From Hyphomicrobium sp. (lineage in GTDB: Bacteria > Pseudomonadota > Alphaproteobacteria > Rhizobiales > Hyphomicrobiaceae), in NCBI GenBank assembly GCA_030148425.1, contig JASBTM010000008.1:248001-312000 (forward strand): DNA of 64,000 nt. The letters run 5' to 3'. Under the pieces are notes generated by a model. It had not been told where the DNA came from. It was given only the letters and a program-made list of their open reading frames with translations, and did no database searches. Both the position numbers and the translations under genes were made by a program. Positions 8,380 to 17,204 of this stretch are shown here, in pieces (position 1 is the stretch's first letter; every line of letters starts with the position of its first letter).

Positions 8380-10989
8380 TTACTTCGCGAGTTCTTCCTT
8401 CACCTTCGCTGCAAGCTGCGGCAGCGAAAACGGCTTCGGCAGGAATGCGAAATCGTCCGAGCCCATCGACTCGCGGAACGCTTCGTTCGGATAGCCCGAT
8501 ACGAAAATCACCTTCAGCGACGGATTGCGCTTCCTGAGTTCCTTGAAGAGCGCGGGGCCGTCCATCTCGGGCATCACCACGTCGGATACCACAATGTCGA
8601 TCTTGCCCTCGTTCTCCGTCATGATATCGAGCGCTTCGACCCCGTCGGCGGCTTCGAGCACCTGATAGCCCTGGCGCTTCAGCGCGCGCACCGCGAACTG
8701 CCGCACTTCCGACTCGTCCTCGACCAGCAGAACGCGGCCGACACCGGTCAGATCTGTCGCCTTCAATTCTTTTTTCGCCGCCGCGAGCGACTCCGGCAAA
8801 GCCGCCTCGACGTCTTCACTGTCTTCTACGAAATGGCGCGGCAGATAGACTTTGAAAGCGGTGCCCTTGCCGAGTTCGCTCTCCGGCTGAATGAATCCGC
8901 CCGACTGCTTGATGATGCCGTAAACCGAGGCCAATCCGAGGCCCGTGCCTTTGCCGACGCCCTTCGTCGTAAAGAACGGCTCGAAGATCTTGGCCATTAC
9001 CTCGGGACTCATGCCGGTTCCGGTATCGGCCACCTCGACCAGCACGTATTCGCCCGGCGTGAAGCCGACGACGTCGCGCATCTTCTGGCTTTCGCGCTCG
9101 GTTACGTTGCGCGTGTGGATCGTCAGCTTGCCTCCGCCCGGCATTGCATCGCGAGCGTTCCGCACGAGATTCAAAATCACCTGATAGAGCTGGTCGCTGT
9201 CGGCGCGCACATACCAGAGATCGCGCTCGGCCTGGATCTTCAGATCGATTTTCTCGCCGACCTGCGTCTTGAGCACCGGCATCATGTCGGACGCCAGATC
9301 GCCGACATTGAAGACGGATACCTGCTGCGTCTGCTTGCGCGAGAAGCCGAGAAGCCCCTTGACCAAGCTCGCGGCCCGGTACGCAGCCGACTGAATGTTC
9401 TTGATGTCGCGATACGCGGCATCGCTCGGTCGGTGCGTCTGCAGAAGAAGATCGGAGAAGCCGATGATCGCCGTCAGCACGTTGTTGAAGTCGTGCGCGA
9501 TACCGCCCGCAAGATTGCCGACCGCTTCCATCTTCTGCGCCTGCGCGACACGGCCCTCGAGTGCCTTCTGCTCGGTCGCGTCCATCACGTAGAGCGCCGC
9601 CGCCGCGCCGCCTTGCACGGCAGCAAGTGGCGACATGTAGATGCGGCGCGTAAACTGCTTGTTTTCGCCGGCCGTGATTTCGATCGGCTGAATGTTCCCA
9701 CGACCCGCCAGTGCTTCCGCCAGACCGGCGGCGATCTGAACCCGCTCCTGCGGCTCCGCCGTCCGCGAGAGCGCTTCCGTCGCCAGCACATCCTGCGCCG
9801 GCTTGCCGTCGAGAACCATCCGCATGAAGGCTGTGTTGCAGTTGGCAATGCGCCCCTCGGCGTCGAGCGCGGCGATGCCGAATGGCGCCGACTGGAAGAA
9901 TTGCGAAGCGCGAACGTCCTGCTGGCCGCGGTCGACCAGTCCCGTCGTTTGCCGGTTGATAGCGGTGACGGTGAAACCCTGCTCGGCATGGTCACCGACC
10001 GGCTCGACGAGCAGCGTCAGCGCAACGATACGGCCGTCCTGGCGCGTCAGATCGAGATCGATGATCCGCTGATCGTCTTCCGGGATCGCGGCCATGTGCT
10101 TCAGAATCCGCAAGCCTTCGGCGCCCGCCAGCTCGGCAAGTCCGAGCGCACGTGCCCGCAAGCCGCCCGGCGGATAGCCGAGCCATTGCTCGAATGCCGC
10201 GTTGACGTGTTCGATAGCGCCCTCGGCGGAAACCCACATGAAACCCGCAGGCATCACATCGAATGCGCCGAGCGCCGATTCGAGCTTGCCGATGTGCTGG
10301 GCCTCGCGGCTCTTCTCGGCGGTGACGTCAGTGATCTGCCAGGAAACGAGCCTGTCGCGCCGCGACGTACCTTCAGAAGCGACGTCCGGCAGCGAGAACG
10401 GCCGGACGATGATCCGTGCCCACGATTCGTTGCGGCCCGAGCCGAGACGGAACCGCACGTCCTCGCGCCGCGTCTCGCCACGCTCTGCCGCTCGCGTCAG
10501 CCGGAAGAAAGCCTGCGTACCGTCGGCATCGCCGGACAGCGACGCTTCAAGCGCGGAAAATGGCCCAGCCTCGTTCCGTCCCAGCACGCGCTCGACCGCG
10601 TTGTTCGCATAGAGCACCGTGCCGTCGGCCTCGGCGATGATCTGCGGTTCGTCATCGGCATCGATGGCGGCTTTCAGCAGATCTCCGGGAACGACACGTG
10701 CACCAAACCGCAGATGCCCCGCCGCAATCGCGAAGAGCATGAAGGTCCCGAACATCGCTAGCAGCGCAATGACGGTCAAAAGCAGGGGTTCGCCCGAACC
10801 GCTCGCCAGCAGTCCGAACAGGACTGCGCCTCCGGCAGCCGCGACAATGATTAGAGGAAGCACACCGCCGAACCCTTCCGCTGAGTTCAGCGGATCGATC
10901 GGGGCGGCATCGATCCTCAACGCCTCGCGATCCTTCATGGGCCGAGAATTTAGCTGATTCTCGAAAATCGAAGCGTCGGATTGGGACAT
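8380..10989 (-). CDS. cckA: Hybrid histidine kinase CckA
   Basis: Cell-cycle phosphorelay kinase that feeds CtrA through ChpT. At 869 residues it has two N-terminal membrane segments (about residues 41-60 and 66-86), PAS-type sensory domains, a DHp domain with the H-box AHDFNNVLTAIIGFSDLL (His near 497), a HATPase domain (GTGMSPEVM, GTGLGLASVYGII) and a receiver with VEDESEVRQF and phospho-acceptor Asp in DIVVSDVVMPEMDG near 802, ending FLPKPFSLPQL. The ATG at 10989 is preferred over an in-frame TTG at 11016. The following divergent FliO-like gene is a common neighbour. Confidence 0.95.
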   Translation of the reverse strand: MSQSDASIFENQLNSRPMKDREALRIDAAPIDPLNSAEGFGGVLPLIIVAAAGGAVLFGLLASGSGEPLLLTVIALLAMFGTFMLFAIAAGHLRFGARVVPGDLLKAAIDADDEPQIIAEADGTVLYANNAVERVLGRNEAGPFSALEASLSGDADGTQAFFRLTRAAERGETRREDVRFRLGSGRNESWARIIVRPFSLPDVASEGTSRRDRLVSWQITDVTAEKSREAQHIGKLESALGAFDVMPAGFMWVSAEGAIEHVNAAFEQWLGYPPGGLRARALGLAELAGAEGLRILKHMAAIPEDDQRIIDLDLTRQDGRIVALTLLVEPVGDHAEQGFTVTAINRQTTGLVDRGQQDVRASQFFQSAPFGIAALDAEGRIANCNTAFMRMVLDGKPAQDVLATEALSRTAEPQERVQIAAGLAEALAGRGNIQPIEITAGENKQFTRRIYMSPLAAVQGGAAAALYVMDATEQKALEGRVAQAQKMEAVGNLAGGIAHDFNNVLTAIIGFSDLLLQTHRPSDAAYRDIKNIQSAAYRAASLVKGLLGFSRKQTQQVSVFNVGDLASDMMPVLKTQVGEKIDLKIQAERDLWYVRADSDQLYQVILNLVRNARDAMPGGGKLTIHTRNVTERESQKMRDVVGFTPGEYVLVEVADTGTGMSPEVMAKIFEPFFTTKGVGKGTGLGLASVYGIIKQSGGFIQPESELGKGTAFKVYLPRHFVEDSEDVEAALPESLAAAKKELKATDLTGVGRVLLVEDESEVRQFAVRALKRQGYQVLEAADGVEALDIMTENEGKIDIVVSDVVMPEMDGPALFKELRKRNPSLKVIFVSGYPNEAFRESMGSDDFAFLPKPFSLPQLAAKVKEELAK

Positions 10990-11155
10990 GGGTATGGAAC
11001 TCAAACGCAACTGCAACTGTGCCGCAACGGTGCGGCGAGACTCGATTGGCTAAGACTTCGCTTATGAGGGTTAACATGGGGTCAACTCGGCGCTATCGAA
11101 TGGTTGACGTGCGCCAGAATTCGGCACGAAACGAGCAAAAGGCGGCGAGGCAAAG

Positions 11156-11533
11156 ATGGAAAGTTATTTCTTTTGGACGTCCCTGCTGGTCGTCGTCGCT
11201 GTCTTGGTCGTGGGCGCGGCGATCTTCGGCCGCTCATATCTGACCGGGGTGTCACCCACGGCGCTGTTGTTTCGCCCTAAGGGAGATCGCCGGCTCGAAG
11301 TCATCGATCACGCCACCATCGATGGCCGGCGCAAACTGATCCTGGTCCGACGGGATGATGTCGAGCATCTGTTGCTGACGGGCGGCCCGGTGGATGTCGT
11401 GGTCGAGACAGGAATAAGGAGCACAGCCGCGCAACCCGCATCGGCCGAGATGCCACCTTCGGCGATCCGGCGTACACCCGCCTTCAGCCGCCCCAGCGAG
11501 CCCACACCGATGAGCGGCATACCCGAGCGCTAA
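11156..11533 (+). CDS. FliO-like membrane protein
   Basis: A 125-residue protein with a single N-terminal membrane segment (residues 5-25), then a short cytoplasmic domain containing DGRRKLILVRRDDVEHLLL and GGPVDVVVETGI, the conserved FliO/MopB pattern, and a Pro/Ser-rich tail. FliO assists assembly of the flagellar type III export gate. No other flagellar gene is nearby; alphaproteobacterial genomes often carry this gene divergent from cckA. A non-flagellar role is possible. Confidence 0.7.
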   Translation: MESYFFWTSLLVVVAVLVVGAAIFGRSYLTGVSPTALLFRPKGDRRLEVIDHATIDGRRKLILVRRDDVEHLLLTGGPVDVVVETGIRSTAAQPASAEMPPSAIRRTPAFSRPSEPTPMSGIPER

Positions 11534-11546
11534 ATCGCAGAGAACA

Positions 11547-11822
11547 TCAGTGGTTTGGATCGACGTCGCCGAAATCGGCCATCGTCAGCTTGCTGAGATC
11601 CAGTTCGCGGACGGCGTTCGCGACATGGGCGGTGCCGCTTTTCAGATTCGTTGAAAGATTGGCGGGCGTCGCGGTCCACACCGCTTCATGGATTGTGGCG
11701 CGTGGCGCTTCGGTGGATCGGACAGAGCGCGAATCCTTGAGCGAGTCAGCGCTCGCGATCCCAAATGCGGAAACCGCACCGAAAACCAGAAGAGATGCCA
11801 GAAATTTCGCCTGAAAGCTCAC
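11547..11822 (-). CDS. Small secreted hypothetical protein
   Basis: A 91-residue protein starting at GTG, with a signal peptide (SFQAKFLASLLVFGAVSAFG, cleavage near ASA) and a mature region of about 65 residues rich in Thr/Ala, ending LTMADFGDVDPNH. No family recognised. It converges with the FliO-like gene, leaving only 13 bp between stops. Confidence 0.6.
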   Translation of the reverse strand: MSFQAKFLASLLVFGAVSAFGIASADSLKDSRSVRSTEAPRATIHEAVWTATPANLSTNLKSGTAHVANAVRELDLSKLTMADFGDVDPNH

Positions 11823-11960
11823 GGCTTCACCCCATGCGCATGTGCTGACGCACCGATGTGGTTAAATGTCAGGCAAAAGCTTTAACGGGTGGTAAAAAGC
11901 GGTCCCGAAACGCGACAGACGGGAGCGATGACCGCTCCCGTGCGCGCAGCTTCGGCGCGA

Positions 11961-12731
11961 TTATTCCTCGCGGTAGACCTTCTCGCGGCGCTCATGACGT
12001 TCCTGCGCCTCGACCGACAAGGTCGCGATTGGGCGCGCATCGAGCCTCTTGAGGCCGATCGGCTCGCCCGTGTCCTCGCAGTAGCCGTAAGAACCATCTT
12101 CGATCCGTCCCAGCGCCGCGTCGATTTTCGCAATCAGCTTGCGCTGGCGATCGCGCGTCCGAAGCTCTGTCGCGCGGTCGGTTTCCGACGTGGCGCGATC
12201 AGCGAGGTCTGCATGCTGGGTGGAATCCTCGTGCAAGATCGTCAGCGTCTCGCGCGTCTGACGCAGAATCTCGTCTTTCCAGTCGAGCAGGCGTTTGCGG
12301 AAATAGGCCCTGTGCATGTCGTTCATGAAGGGCTCGCCTTCCGAGGGCTTGTAGCCTGGCGGAAGAACGATATCTGCAATTTTTACGCGGGCAGCCATCT
12401 TGGTATTCGTACCCTCTGACTTTTTAGAAGCCGTCGACTTTGCGACCGCTAATGTTCGTGCCGGAACTCTCGCCGGACCGGGTTTCTCGACCGAAGACTT
12501 GCTAACGGTATGAACACCCTTCCCCGTCGCGGATTTTGTCGGCGTACTCTTTGCGGCGGTCTTTGCCACCTTAATTTTTGCAGTTGCGAGCTTTTGCGCT
12601 TTGGCCGCTGAGGCCGTCTTGGCAACGCTTACCTTCGATGCAGCACTTTTGCTCGGGCCATTGCCCTTCGCGGCGGGCTTTTTCGCGACCGCCTTCTTAT
12701 TTGCAGCCTTCGTACCGGTTGCCTTGCCCAT
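11961..12731 (-). CDS. dksA: DksA/TraR-family protein with Lys/Ala-rich N-terminal tail
   Basis: DksA binds the RNA polymerase secondary channel and works with ppGpp. The C-terminal about 140 residues match DksA: the coiled-coil segment FMNDMHRAYFRKRLLDWKDE, then YGYCEDTGEPIGLKRLDARP. Only one of the four zinc-finger cysteines remains (CEDT, then LSVEAQE), as in zinc-independent alphaproteobacterial forms. About 110 residues precede it, made of Lys/Ala/Ser/Thr repeats such as KKAVAKKPAAKG and KIKVAKTAAK, resembling histone H1 tails. The start at 12731 (MGKATGTKAANKK) is chosen; an upstream start would extend it by 26 residues. 256 residues in total. Confidence 0.88.
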   Translation of the reverse strand: MGKATGTKAANKKAVAKKPAAKGNGPSKSAASKVSVAKTASAAKAQKLATAKIKVAKTAAKSTPTKSATGKGVHTVSKSSVEKPGPARVPARTLAVAKSTASKKSEGTNTKMAARVKIADIVLPPGYKPSEGEPFMNDMHRAYFRKRLLDWKDEILRQTRETLTILHEDSTQHADLADRATSETDRATELRTRDRQRKLIAKIDAALGRIEDGSYGYCEDTGEPIGLKRLDARPIATLSVEAQERHERREKVYREE

Positions 12732-13021
12732 CGTCCGCCTCCCCAGAGGCTGCGTTCGCTCGAGCTGATCTTCCTCCGCCGAAAAAGTCCCACTATGAGT
12801 CGGCCTCAATCGGCCGACCCTTATCTATGTGCGAAGGCCCCAGAGTCAAGCACGCGACGCAGCTATCGTAATTTTCCGTATCGTCCGCTTTTCCAAGCAA
12901 AAACAGTATATTACATGCAATTACCGACCGCGCCGGGGCGGCCTCCTTTCAACAGTCTGCTGGAAAGGGGTGCTCTTCGGTCACCTTGCGGACAGGCTCA
13001 CCGGCCGCTTAAAGACGATCC

Positions 13022-13867
13022 ATGAATTTCGAAGGTACCTCCGCCTACGTCGCAACGCCCGATCTCAAGATCGCGGTCAACGCGGCCGTGAAGCTTGAAC
13101 GCCCCCTCCTGATCAAGGGAGAACCCGGCACCGGCAAATCGGTCCTCGCTGCCGAAGTCGCCAAATCGCTCGGCGCGCCGCTTATCGAGTGGCATATCAA
13201 ATCGACGACAAAGGCTCAGCAGGGCCTCTACGAGTACGACGCTGTTTCGCGCCTGCGAGACGGCCAGCTCGGCGACGAGCGCGTCAAGGACATCGCCAAC
13301 TACATCAAGCGCGGCAAGCTCTGGGAGGCGTTCGCCGCTCCCGAGCGCTCGGTGCTGCTCATCGACGAGATCGACAAGGCCGACATCGAGTTTCCGAATG
13401 ATCTCCTGCAAGAGCTCGATCGTATGGAGTTCTTCGTCTACGAGACGGGCGAGACGATCAAGGCCAAGACCCGCCCCGTCGTGATCATCACCTCGAACAA
13501 CGAGAAAGAGCTTCCGGACGCATTCCTGCGCCGCTGCTTTTTTCACTTCATCAAGTTTCCCGATACCGAAACGATGCGCCAGATCGTCGATGTGCATTTC
13601 CCGGGTCTGAAAAACCGGCTCGTGAACGATGCGCTGCGCGTTTTCTATGAGCTTCGCGATGTCCCCGGTTTGAAAAAGAAGCCGTCCACATCGGAGCTGC
13701 TCGACTGGCTGAAGTTGCTCCTGCACGAAGACATCGATCCGGCGTTGGTGCGCGAGAACGATCCGAGAAAGCTCGTGCCGCCGCTCGCAGGCGCATTGAT
13801 CAAGAACGAGCAGGACGCTCAATTGCTCGAACGTCTTGCTTTCATGACGCGCCGTCGCGGTGAATGA
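13022..13867 (+). CDS. MoxR-family AAA+ ATPase
   Basis: A 281-residue AAA+ protein with Walker A KGEPGTGKS near residue 37, Walker B VLLIDEIDKAD near 113, sensor 1 IITSNNEKELPDAF and an arginine-finger region FLRRCFFHF. MoxR proteins act as chaperone-like ATPases that help insert metal cofactors or assemble enzyme complexes, normally with a VWA-domain partner. No VWA gene follows here; the next gene is asnB after a 408-bp gap. It is divergent from dksA. Confidence 0.9.
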   Translation: MNFEGTSAYVATPDLKIAVNAAVKLERPLLIKGEPGTGKSVLAAEVAKSLGAPLIEWHIKSTTKAQQGLYEYDAVSRLRDGQLGDERVKDIANYIKRGKLWEAFAAPERSVLLIDEIDKADIEFPNDLLQELDRMEFFVYETGETIKAKTRPVVIITSNNEKELPDAFLRRCFFHFIKFPDTETMRQIVDVHFPGLKNRLVNDALRVFYELRDVPGLKKKPSTSELLDWLKLLLHEDIDPALVRENDPRKLVPPLAGALIKNEQDAQLLERLAFMTRRRGE

Positions 13868-14275
13868 TGAGCGCGCATCAATGCGCCGTTGAAATATCTG
13901 AACCTTCGTCACCGCAATCGTGAACGGGAAAATAATCCGGAAAAGGCCCTCATCTAAAAGGAAGTTTTCCGTGCGACGACGAGTTGCAACCACCGCGTTC
14001 TTCACGGTGGCTGTCCATGTGATAAGACTTTCCGTGTTAGGCTTGGCGGCCTAACCAACGCTGGCGACGCGCGTATTTGTCGCTAGTGGTAACCACCATT
14101 GAGGACCGGACTTGGCAATATAGCTTCCGGCCCGGCACTTGATTTACGGTCGGTGCCCATAATCTGTCGGCTAGCGAGCCTCTGCAGTCCAGAGGACTGA
14201 GTCACTGCCGTAAGTGAACCTATCTGTTGCGAGGCGGACATTCCGCCGATCACCTGAAGAACCGTTGGACACCCT
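13868..14275 (+). other. Structured intergenic leader upstream of asnB
   Basis: A 408-bp gene-free stretch with six hairpins readable by eye: CCACCG/CGGTGG (13990-14010), GTTAGGC/GCCTAAC (14036-14055), CTGGCGAC/GTCGCTAG (14061-14086, one G-T), CCGGA/TCCGG (14106-14130), CCTCTG/CAGAGG (14179-14195) and GGCGGA/TCCGCC with a 3-base loop (14233-14247). The density suggests a folded RNA, either an asnB leader or a separate small RNA. I could not match it to a known riboswitch class. Confidence 0.4.
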
Positions 14276-16318
14276 ATGTGTGGCATTTTCGGAATTATCG
14301 ATCTCAAGGGCCGGCGCTCTGTTCCCCTTTCCGTTTTGAAGCGGGCTGCCGACGCGATGCTGCATCGTGGTCCTGACGAGGACGGATATCTTCAGCGTCC
14401 TGGATTTGGTTTCGCCTCGCGGCGCTTGAGCATCGTCGGCCTCGCCGACGGCCAGCAGCCGGTCTTCAACGAAGACAAGTCGGTCACCGCTATCTTCAAC
14501 GGCGAGATTTTCGATCACGACGATTGGCGCCAGCAGCTGCGCGGCCTTGGCCACACGCTCACCACGCATTGCGACACCGAGCTATTCCCGCACATGTGGG
14601 AGCAGTACGAAGAAGACATGTTCGAGAAGTTCAACGGCCAGTTCGCCGTGGCTCTCTTCGATGAGCGCAAGCAGAAATTCATCCTCGCGCGCGACCGCTT
14701 CGGCATCTGCCCCCTCTACTGGACGCGCACGACACGTTTCGGCACCGACTGGCTCGTGTTCGGCTCGGAGATCAAGACGATCCTGGCGACGGGCCTCGTC
14801 GAACCGAAGCCCGACCGGCGCGGCATCGATGCTCTCTTCAACTATCTTGCCATTCCCGGTCCGGCGAGCTGCTTCGAAGGCATCAACATTCTTCCGCCGG
14901 GCAAATTCCTCACGATCTCGCGCGGCCGCGTCGGCGAAGACGCAACCATCGATGAGCGGACGTACTGGCAGATGGATTTCCCCGAGATGGGGAAAGAGAC
15001 GCGCTTCGAGAACGAGGAACAACTCGTCAATGATTTCGAACGCGTCCTCTATGACGCCGTGAAGCGCCGTCTGCGCGCCGACGTTCCGGTCGCGTCCTAT
15101 CTTTCGGGTGGCGTCGACTCGAGCACCGTCGTCGCGATGGCGAAAGACATTCTCGGCGCCGCACCCGCGACGTTCACCGTCAAAATCCGCGATCCGAAGC
15201 TCGATGAGACGGCGCAAGCCTCCGTCATCTCGAAGCATCTCTCCGCCGACCCTTATATTGTCGAATGCGGATCGGAAGAAATCGTCTCGAACTACCAACG
15301 TCTTCTCGTCGCGACCGAAGCGCCCGTGACCGACACGTCCTGCACCGCGCTGATGATGCTGGCAGGCAAGGTCCACGAGAAGGGCTTCAAGGTGGCTCTC
15401 ACCGGCGAAGGCTCGGACGAGTGGCTCGCCGGTTATCCGTGGTACAAGTTCGACCGCATCATCGAATGGTTGGGCAAGGCGTCTGGCGGTGCACTGCCCC
15501 CGAGGATGCAGCGGTATTTCCATCGTTGGCTTGGCTGCGATGAAAAGGCGATGGCCTATCTCGACAAGAGCGTAGCATCGTCTGGCGGCATGCATGCGTT
15601 CCAGCGCTTCTACGATCTGCTCGGCGCATCGCGCTCCCGCTTCTACAGCGCCGACATGCTCGCGAGCCTCGAGGGACACGATCCCTATCTTGCGATCGAT
15701 CCTGACGCGGGTCGCGCCGCGAAATGGCACCCGGTCAATCGCGGCGTGTACTGGGCTGGCAAGATCCATCTTCCCGGCCAGCTCTTGAGCCTCAAGGGCG
15801 ACCGCATCGCGATGAGCCAGTCGGTCGAGATGCGCTATCCGTTCCTCGACAACAACGTCTTCGATTTCCTCGCGAACATCGATCCGAAGTGGAAGCTCAA
15901 AGGCCTTACGGAAAAGTACCTGCTGCGCCGTGTCGCCGAAAAGTGGCTGCCGAAAAAGGTTGCCTGGCGTCCGAAGGGTATGTTCCGCGCGCCGCTCGAC
16001 GGCTTCTTCCTCGATCAACGCCTTCCCTACGTCGACGAGCTTCTGAGCGAGGAATCGATCAAGAAGGCCGGATACTTCGATCCGAAAGCTGTCGCGAAGT
16101 GGCGTAAGGACTACAAGAATCTGTCCTGGTGGGGCTATCAGCGTCAGTCCGGTGAGCTTGGTCTTGTCGCCGTTCTCGCGACCCAGCTCTGGCACCACAC
16201 CTATATCGATCCGACTCTTGCGAGCCTCCCCGACTGGCGCACGATTGCGGGCGTACCTTCGGAGTGGGGCGATCTCGACTTCGCAGAGACGAGCATGGCA
16301 GGAGAAAGCGTCGCCTAA
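14276..16318 (+). CDS. asnB: Asparagine synthase (glutamine-hydrolysing)
   Basis: Makes asparagine from aspartate, ATP and glutamine-derived ammonia. The 680-residue protein begins MCGIFGII, so Cys2 is the nucleophile of the class II glutaminase domain (about 1-210, with HRGPDEDGY and FNGEIFD). The synthase domain has the PP-loop SGGVDSS near residue 278 and ALTGEGSDE near 376. The length exceeds E. coli AsnB (about 554) because of insertions and a longer C terminus, as in several alphaproteobacterial AsnB-type enzymes. The start is fixed by Cys2. Confidence 0.95.
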   Translation: MCGIFGIIDLKGRRSVPLSVLKRAADAMLHRGPDEDGYLQRPGFGFASRRLSIVGLADGQQPVFNEDKSVTAIFNGEIFDHDDWRQQLRGLGHTLTTHCDTELFPHMWEQYEEDMFEKFNGQFAVALFDERKQKFILARDRFGICPLYWTRTTRFGTDWLVFGSEIKTILATGLVEPKPDRRGIDALFNYLAIPGPASCFEGINILPPGKFLTISRGRVGEDATIDERTYWQMDFPEMGKETRFENEEQLVNDFERVLYDAVKRRLRADVPVASYLSGGVDSSTVVAMAKDILGAAPATFTVKIRDPKLDETAQASVISKHLSADPYIVECGSEEIVSNYQRLLVATEAPVTDTSCTALMMLAGKVHEKGFKVALTGEGSDEWLAGYPWYKFDRIIEWLGKASGGALPPRMQRYFHRWLGCDEKAMAYLDKSVASSGGMHAFQRFYDLLGASRSRFYSADMLASLEGHDPYLAIDPDAGRAAKWHPVNRGVYWAGKIHLPGQLLSLKGDRIAMSQSVEMRYPFLDNNVFDFLANIDPKWKLKGLTEKYLLRRVAEKWLPKKVAWRPKGMFRAPLDGFFLDQRLPYVDELLSEESIKKAGYFDPKAVAKWRKDYKNLSWWGYQRQSGELGLVAVLATQLWHHTYIDPTLASLPDWRTIAGVPSEWGDLDFAETSMAGESVA

Positions 16319-16322
16319 CCAG

Positions 16323-16344
16323 CCGGGCCACTTAATAAGCCCGG
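16323..16344. terminator. Short hairpin between asnB and tetR
   Basis: A 6-bp GC stem CCGGGC/GCCCGG with a 10-base AT-rich loop lies just after the asnB stop and before the convergent tetR stop. There is no T-run. Confidence 0.35.
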
Positions 16345-16363
16345 ATGATCGGCGACGCTGAAA

Positions 16364-17044
16364 TCAATTCGCGGCGCCATAGCCCTTCATGAACAGGGCT
16401 AGGCCCGACTCGACATTCTTCTCGATTTCTTCGCGCGGCGGCAGTTCATTGAGCACACCGTAGAGCCGTGCTTTGACCATGCCGCCCTGGATCACTTCGC
16501 AATACTGCGCCGCCGCAAGCGTCGTGTCCGGAATGACAAGTCTTCCGGCGGCGACGTGGTGATCGAGATACTTCGCAACCGCGGAGATCACGCGAACGGG
16601 ACCGGCCTCGTAAAATTCCGAACCGATTTCCGGCATCCGCTCGGCAACGCCGATAACAATGCGATGGCAGGCGATGACGAACGGCTGCGCTAACGTCGAC
16701 AGCATCTCGACGCCGAAGAGTTTCAAGACATCGACAATCGGTTGATTGACATCGAGTAGCGCAATCTTCTCAGCGATGTGCCGATCGCGATGCTCGGCGC
16801 AAATCGCAGTGAAGAGATGCTCTTTATCTTGAAAATAGACGTACAGCGTCGCCTTCGAGACCTGCGCTGACCGCGCCACGTCGCTCATGCTGGTCGCGTC
16901 GAAACCGAGCTCGGAAAAAATCCGGCCCGCGCCTTCGAGGATCTGCCGTCGCTTTGCTGGATCTGTCCCGGCCGCAGGACGGCCGCCGCGCCGTTCCTCT
17001 TTCCGTTCAGAATCCGAGAATTTCGAGCCTTCCATAACGTCCAT
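16364..17044 (-). CDS. TetR/AcrR-family repressor
   Basis: A 226-residue regulator. The N-terminal HTH covers about residues 32-80 (AGRIFSELGFDATSMSDVAR, then SKATLYVYFQDKEHLF), followed by an AefR-like ligand-binding domain. About 28 charged residues precede the HTH. It is divergent from the emrA/emrB pair, and the gap between them holds three copies of an inverted repeat, so it most likely represses the pump and its own gene until an inducing compound binds. Confidence 0.93.
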   Translation of the reverse strand: MDVMEGSKFSDSERKEERRGGRPAAGTDPAKRRQILEGAGRIFSELGFDATSMSDVARSAQVSKATLYVYFQDKEHLFTAICAEHRDRHIAEKIALLDVNQPIVDVLKLFGVEMLSTLAQPFVIACHRIVIGVAERMPEIGSEFYEAGPVRVISAVAKYLDHHVAAGRLVIPDTTLAAAQYCEVIQGGMVKARLYGVLNELPPREEIEKNVESGLALFMKGYGAAN

Positions 17045-17056
17045 CCTACCCGGTCA

Positions 17057-17069
17057 GAACCCGCGGTTC
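17057..17069. promoter_or_regulatory. TetR operator-like palindrome 1
   Basis: GAACC-CGC-GGTTC, a perfect inverted repeat with a 3-bp spacer, 12 bp upstream of the tetR start codon. Confidence 0.6.
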
Positions 17070-17090
17070 AGCTTAATACTTTGTAAAAAC

Positions 17091-17104
17091 GAACCAGACG
17101 GTTC
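17091..17104. promoter_or_regulatory. TetR operator-like palindrome 2
   Basis: GAACC-AGAC-GGTTC, the same half-sites with a 4-bp spacer, in the centre of the divergent promoter region. Confidence 0.7.
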
Positions 17105-17152
17105 AGTTTTGTCTTGATGTCCACATTTGAACGCTGTATGTCAAGCTCAAAT

Positions 17153-17168
17153 TGAACCAATGGGTTCA
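17153..17168. promoter_or_regulatory. TetR operator-like palindrome 3
   Basis: TGAACC-AATG-GGTTCA, the longest copy (6-bp arms), upstream of the preferred emrA start. Its position argues against translation starting at the upstream in-frame TTG (17127) or at the ATG inside it (17160). Confidence 0.7.
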
Positions 17169-17204
17169 GCAAAGCAACATTTCTCCTTCGACGAGGCGGG
17201 CGTC

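Noticed and set aside
8356-10761. Plus-strand open frame of 801 codons opposite cckA
   Set aside because: Shadow of cckA; composition is that of an antisense frame and no motif is recognisable.
13868-14275. Naming the asnB leader as a known riboswitch or as tmRNA, RNase P or SRP RNA
   Set aside because: The hallmark sequences of these RNAs are missing.
14582-16198. Minus-strand open frame of 538 codons opposite asnB
   Set aside because: Shadow of asnB without any domain or ribosome site.
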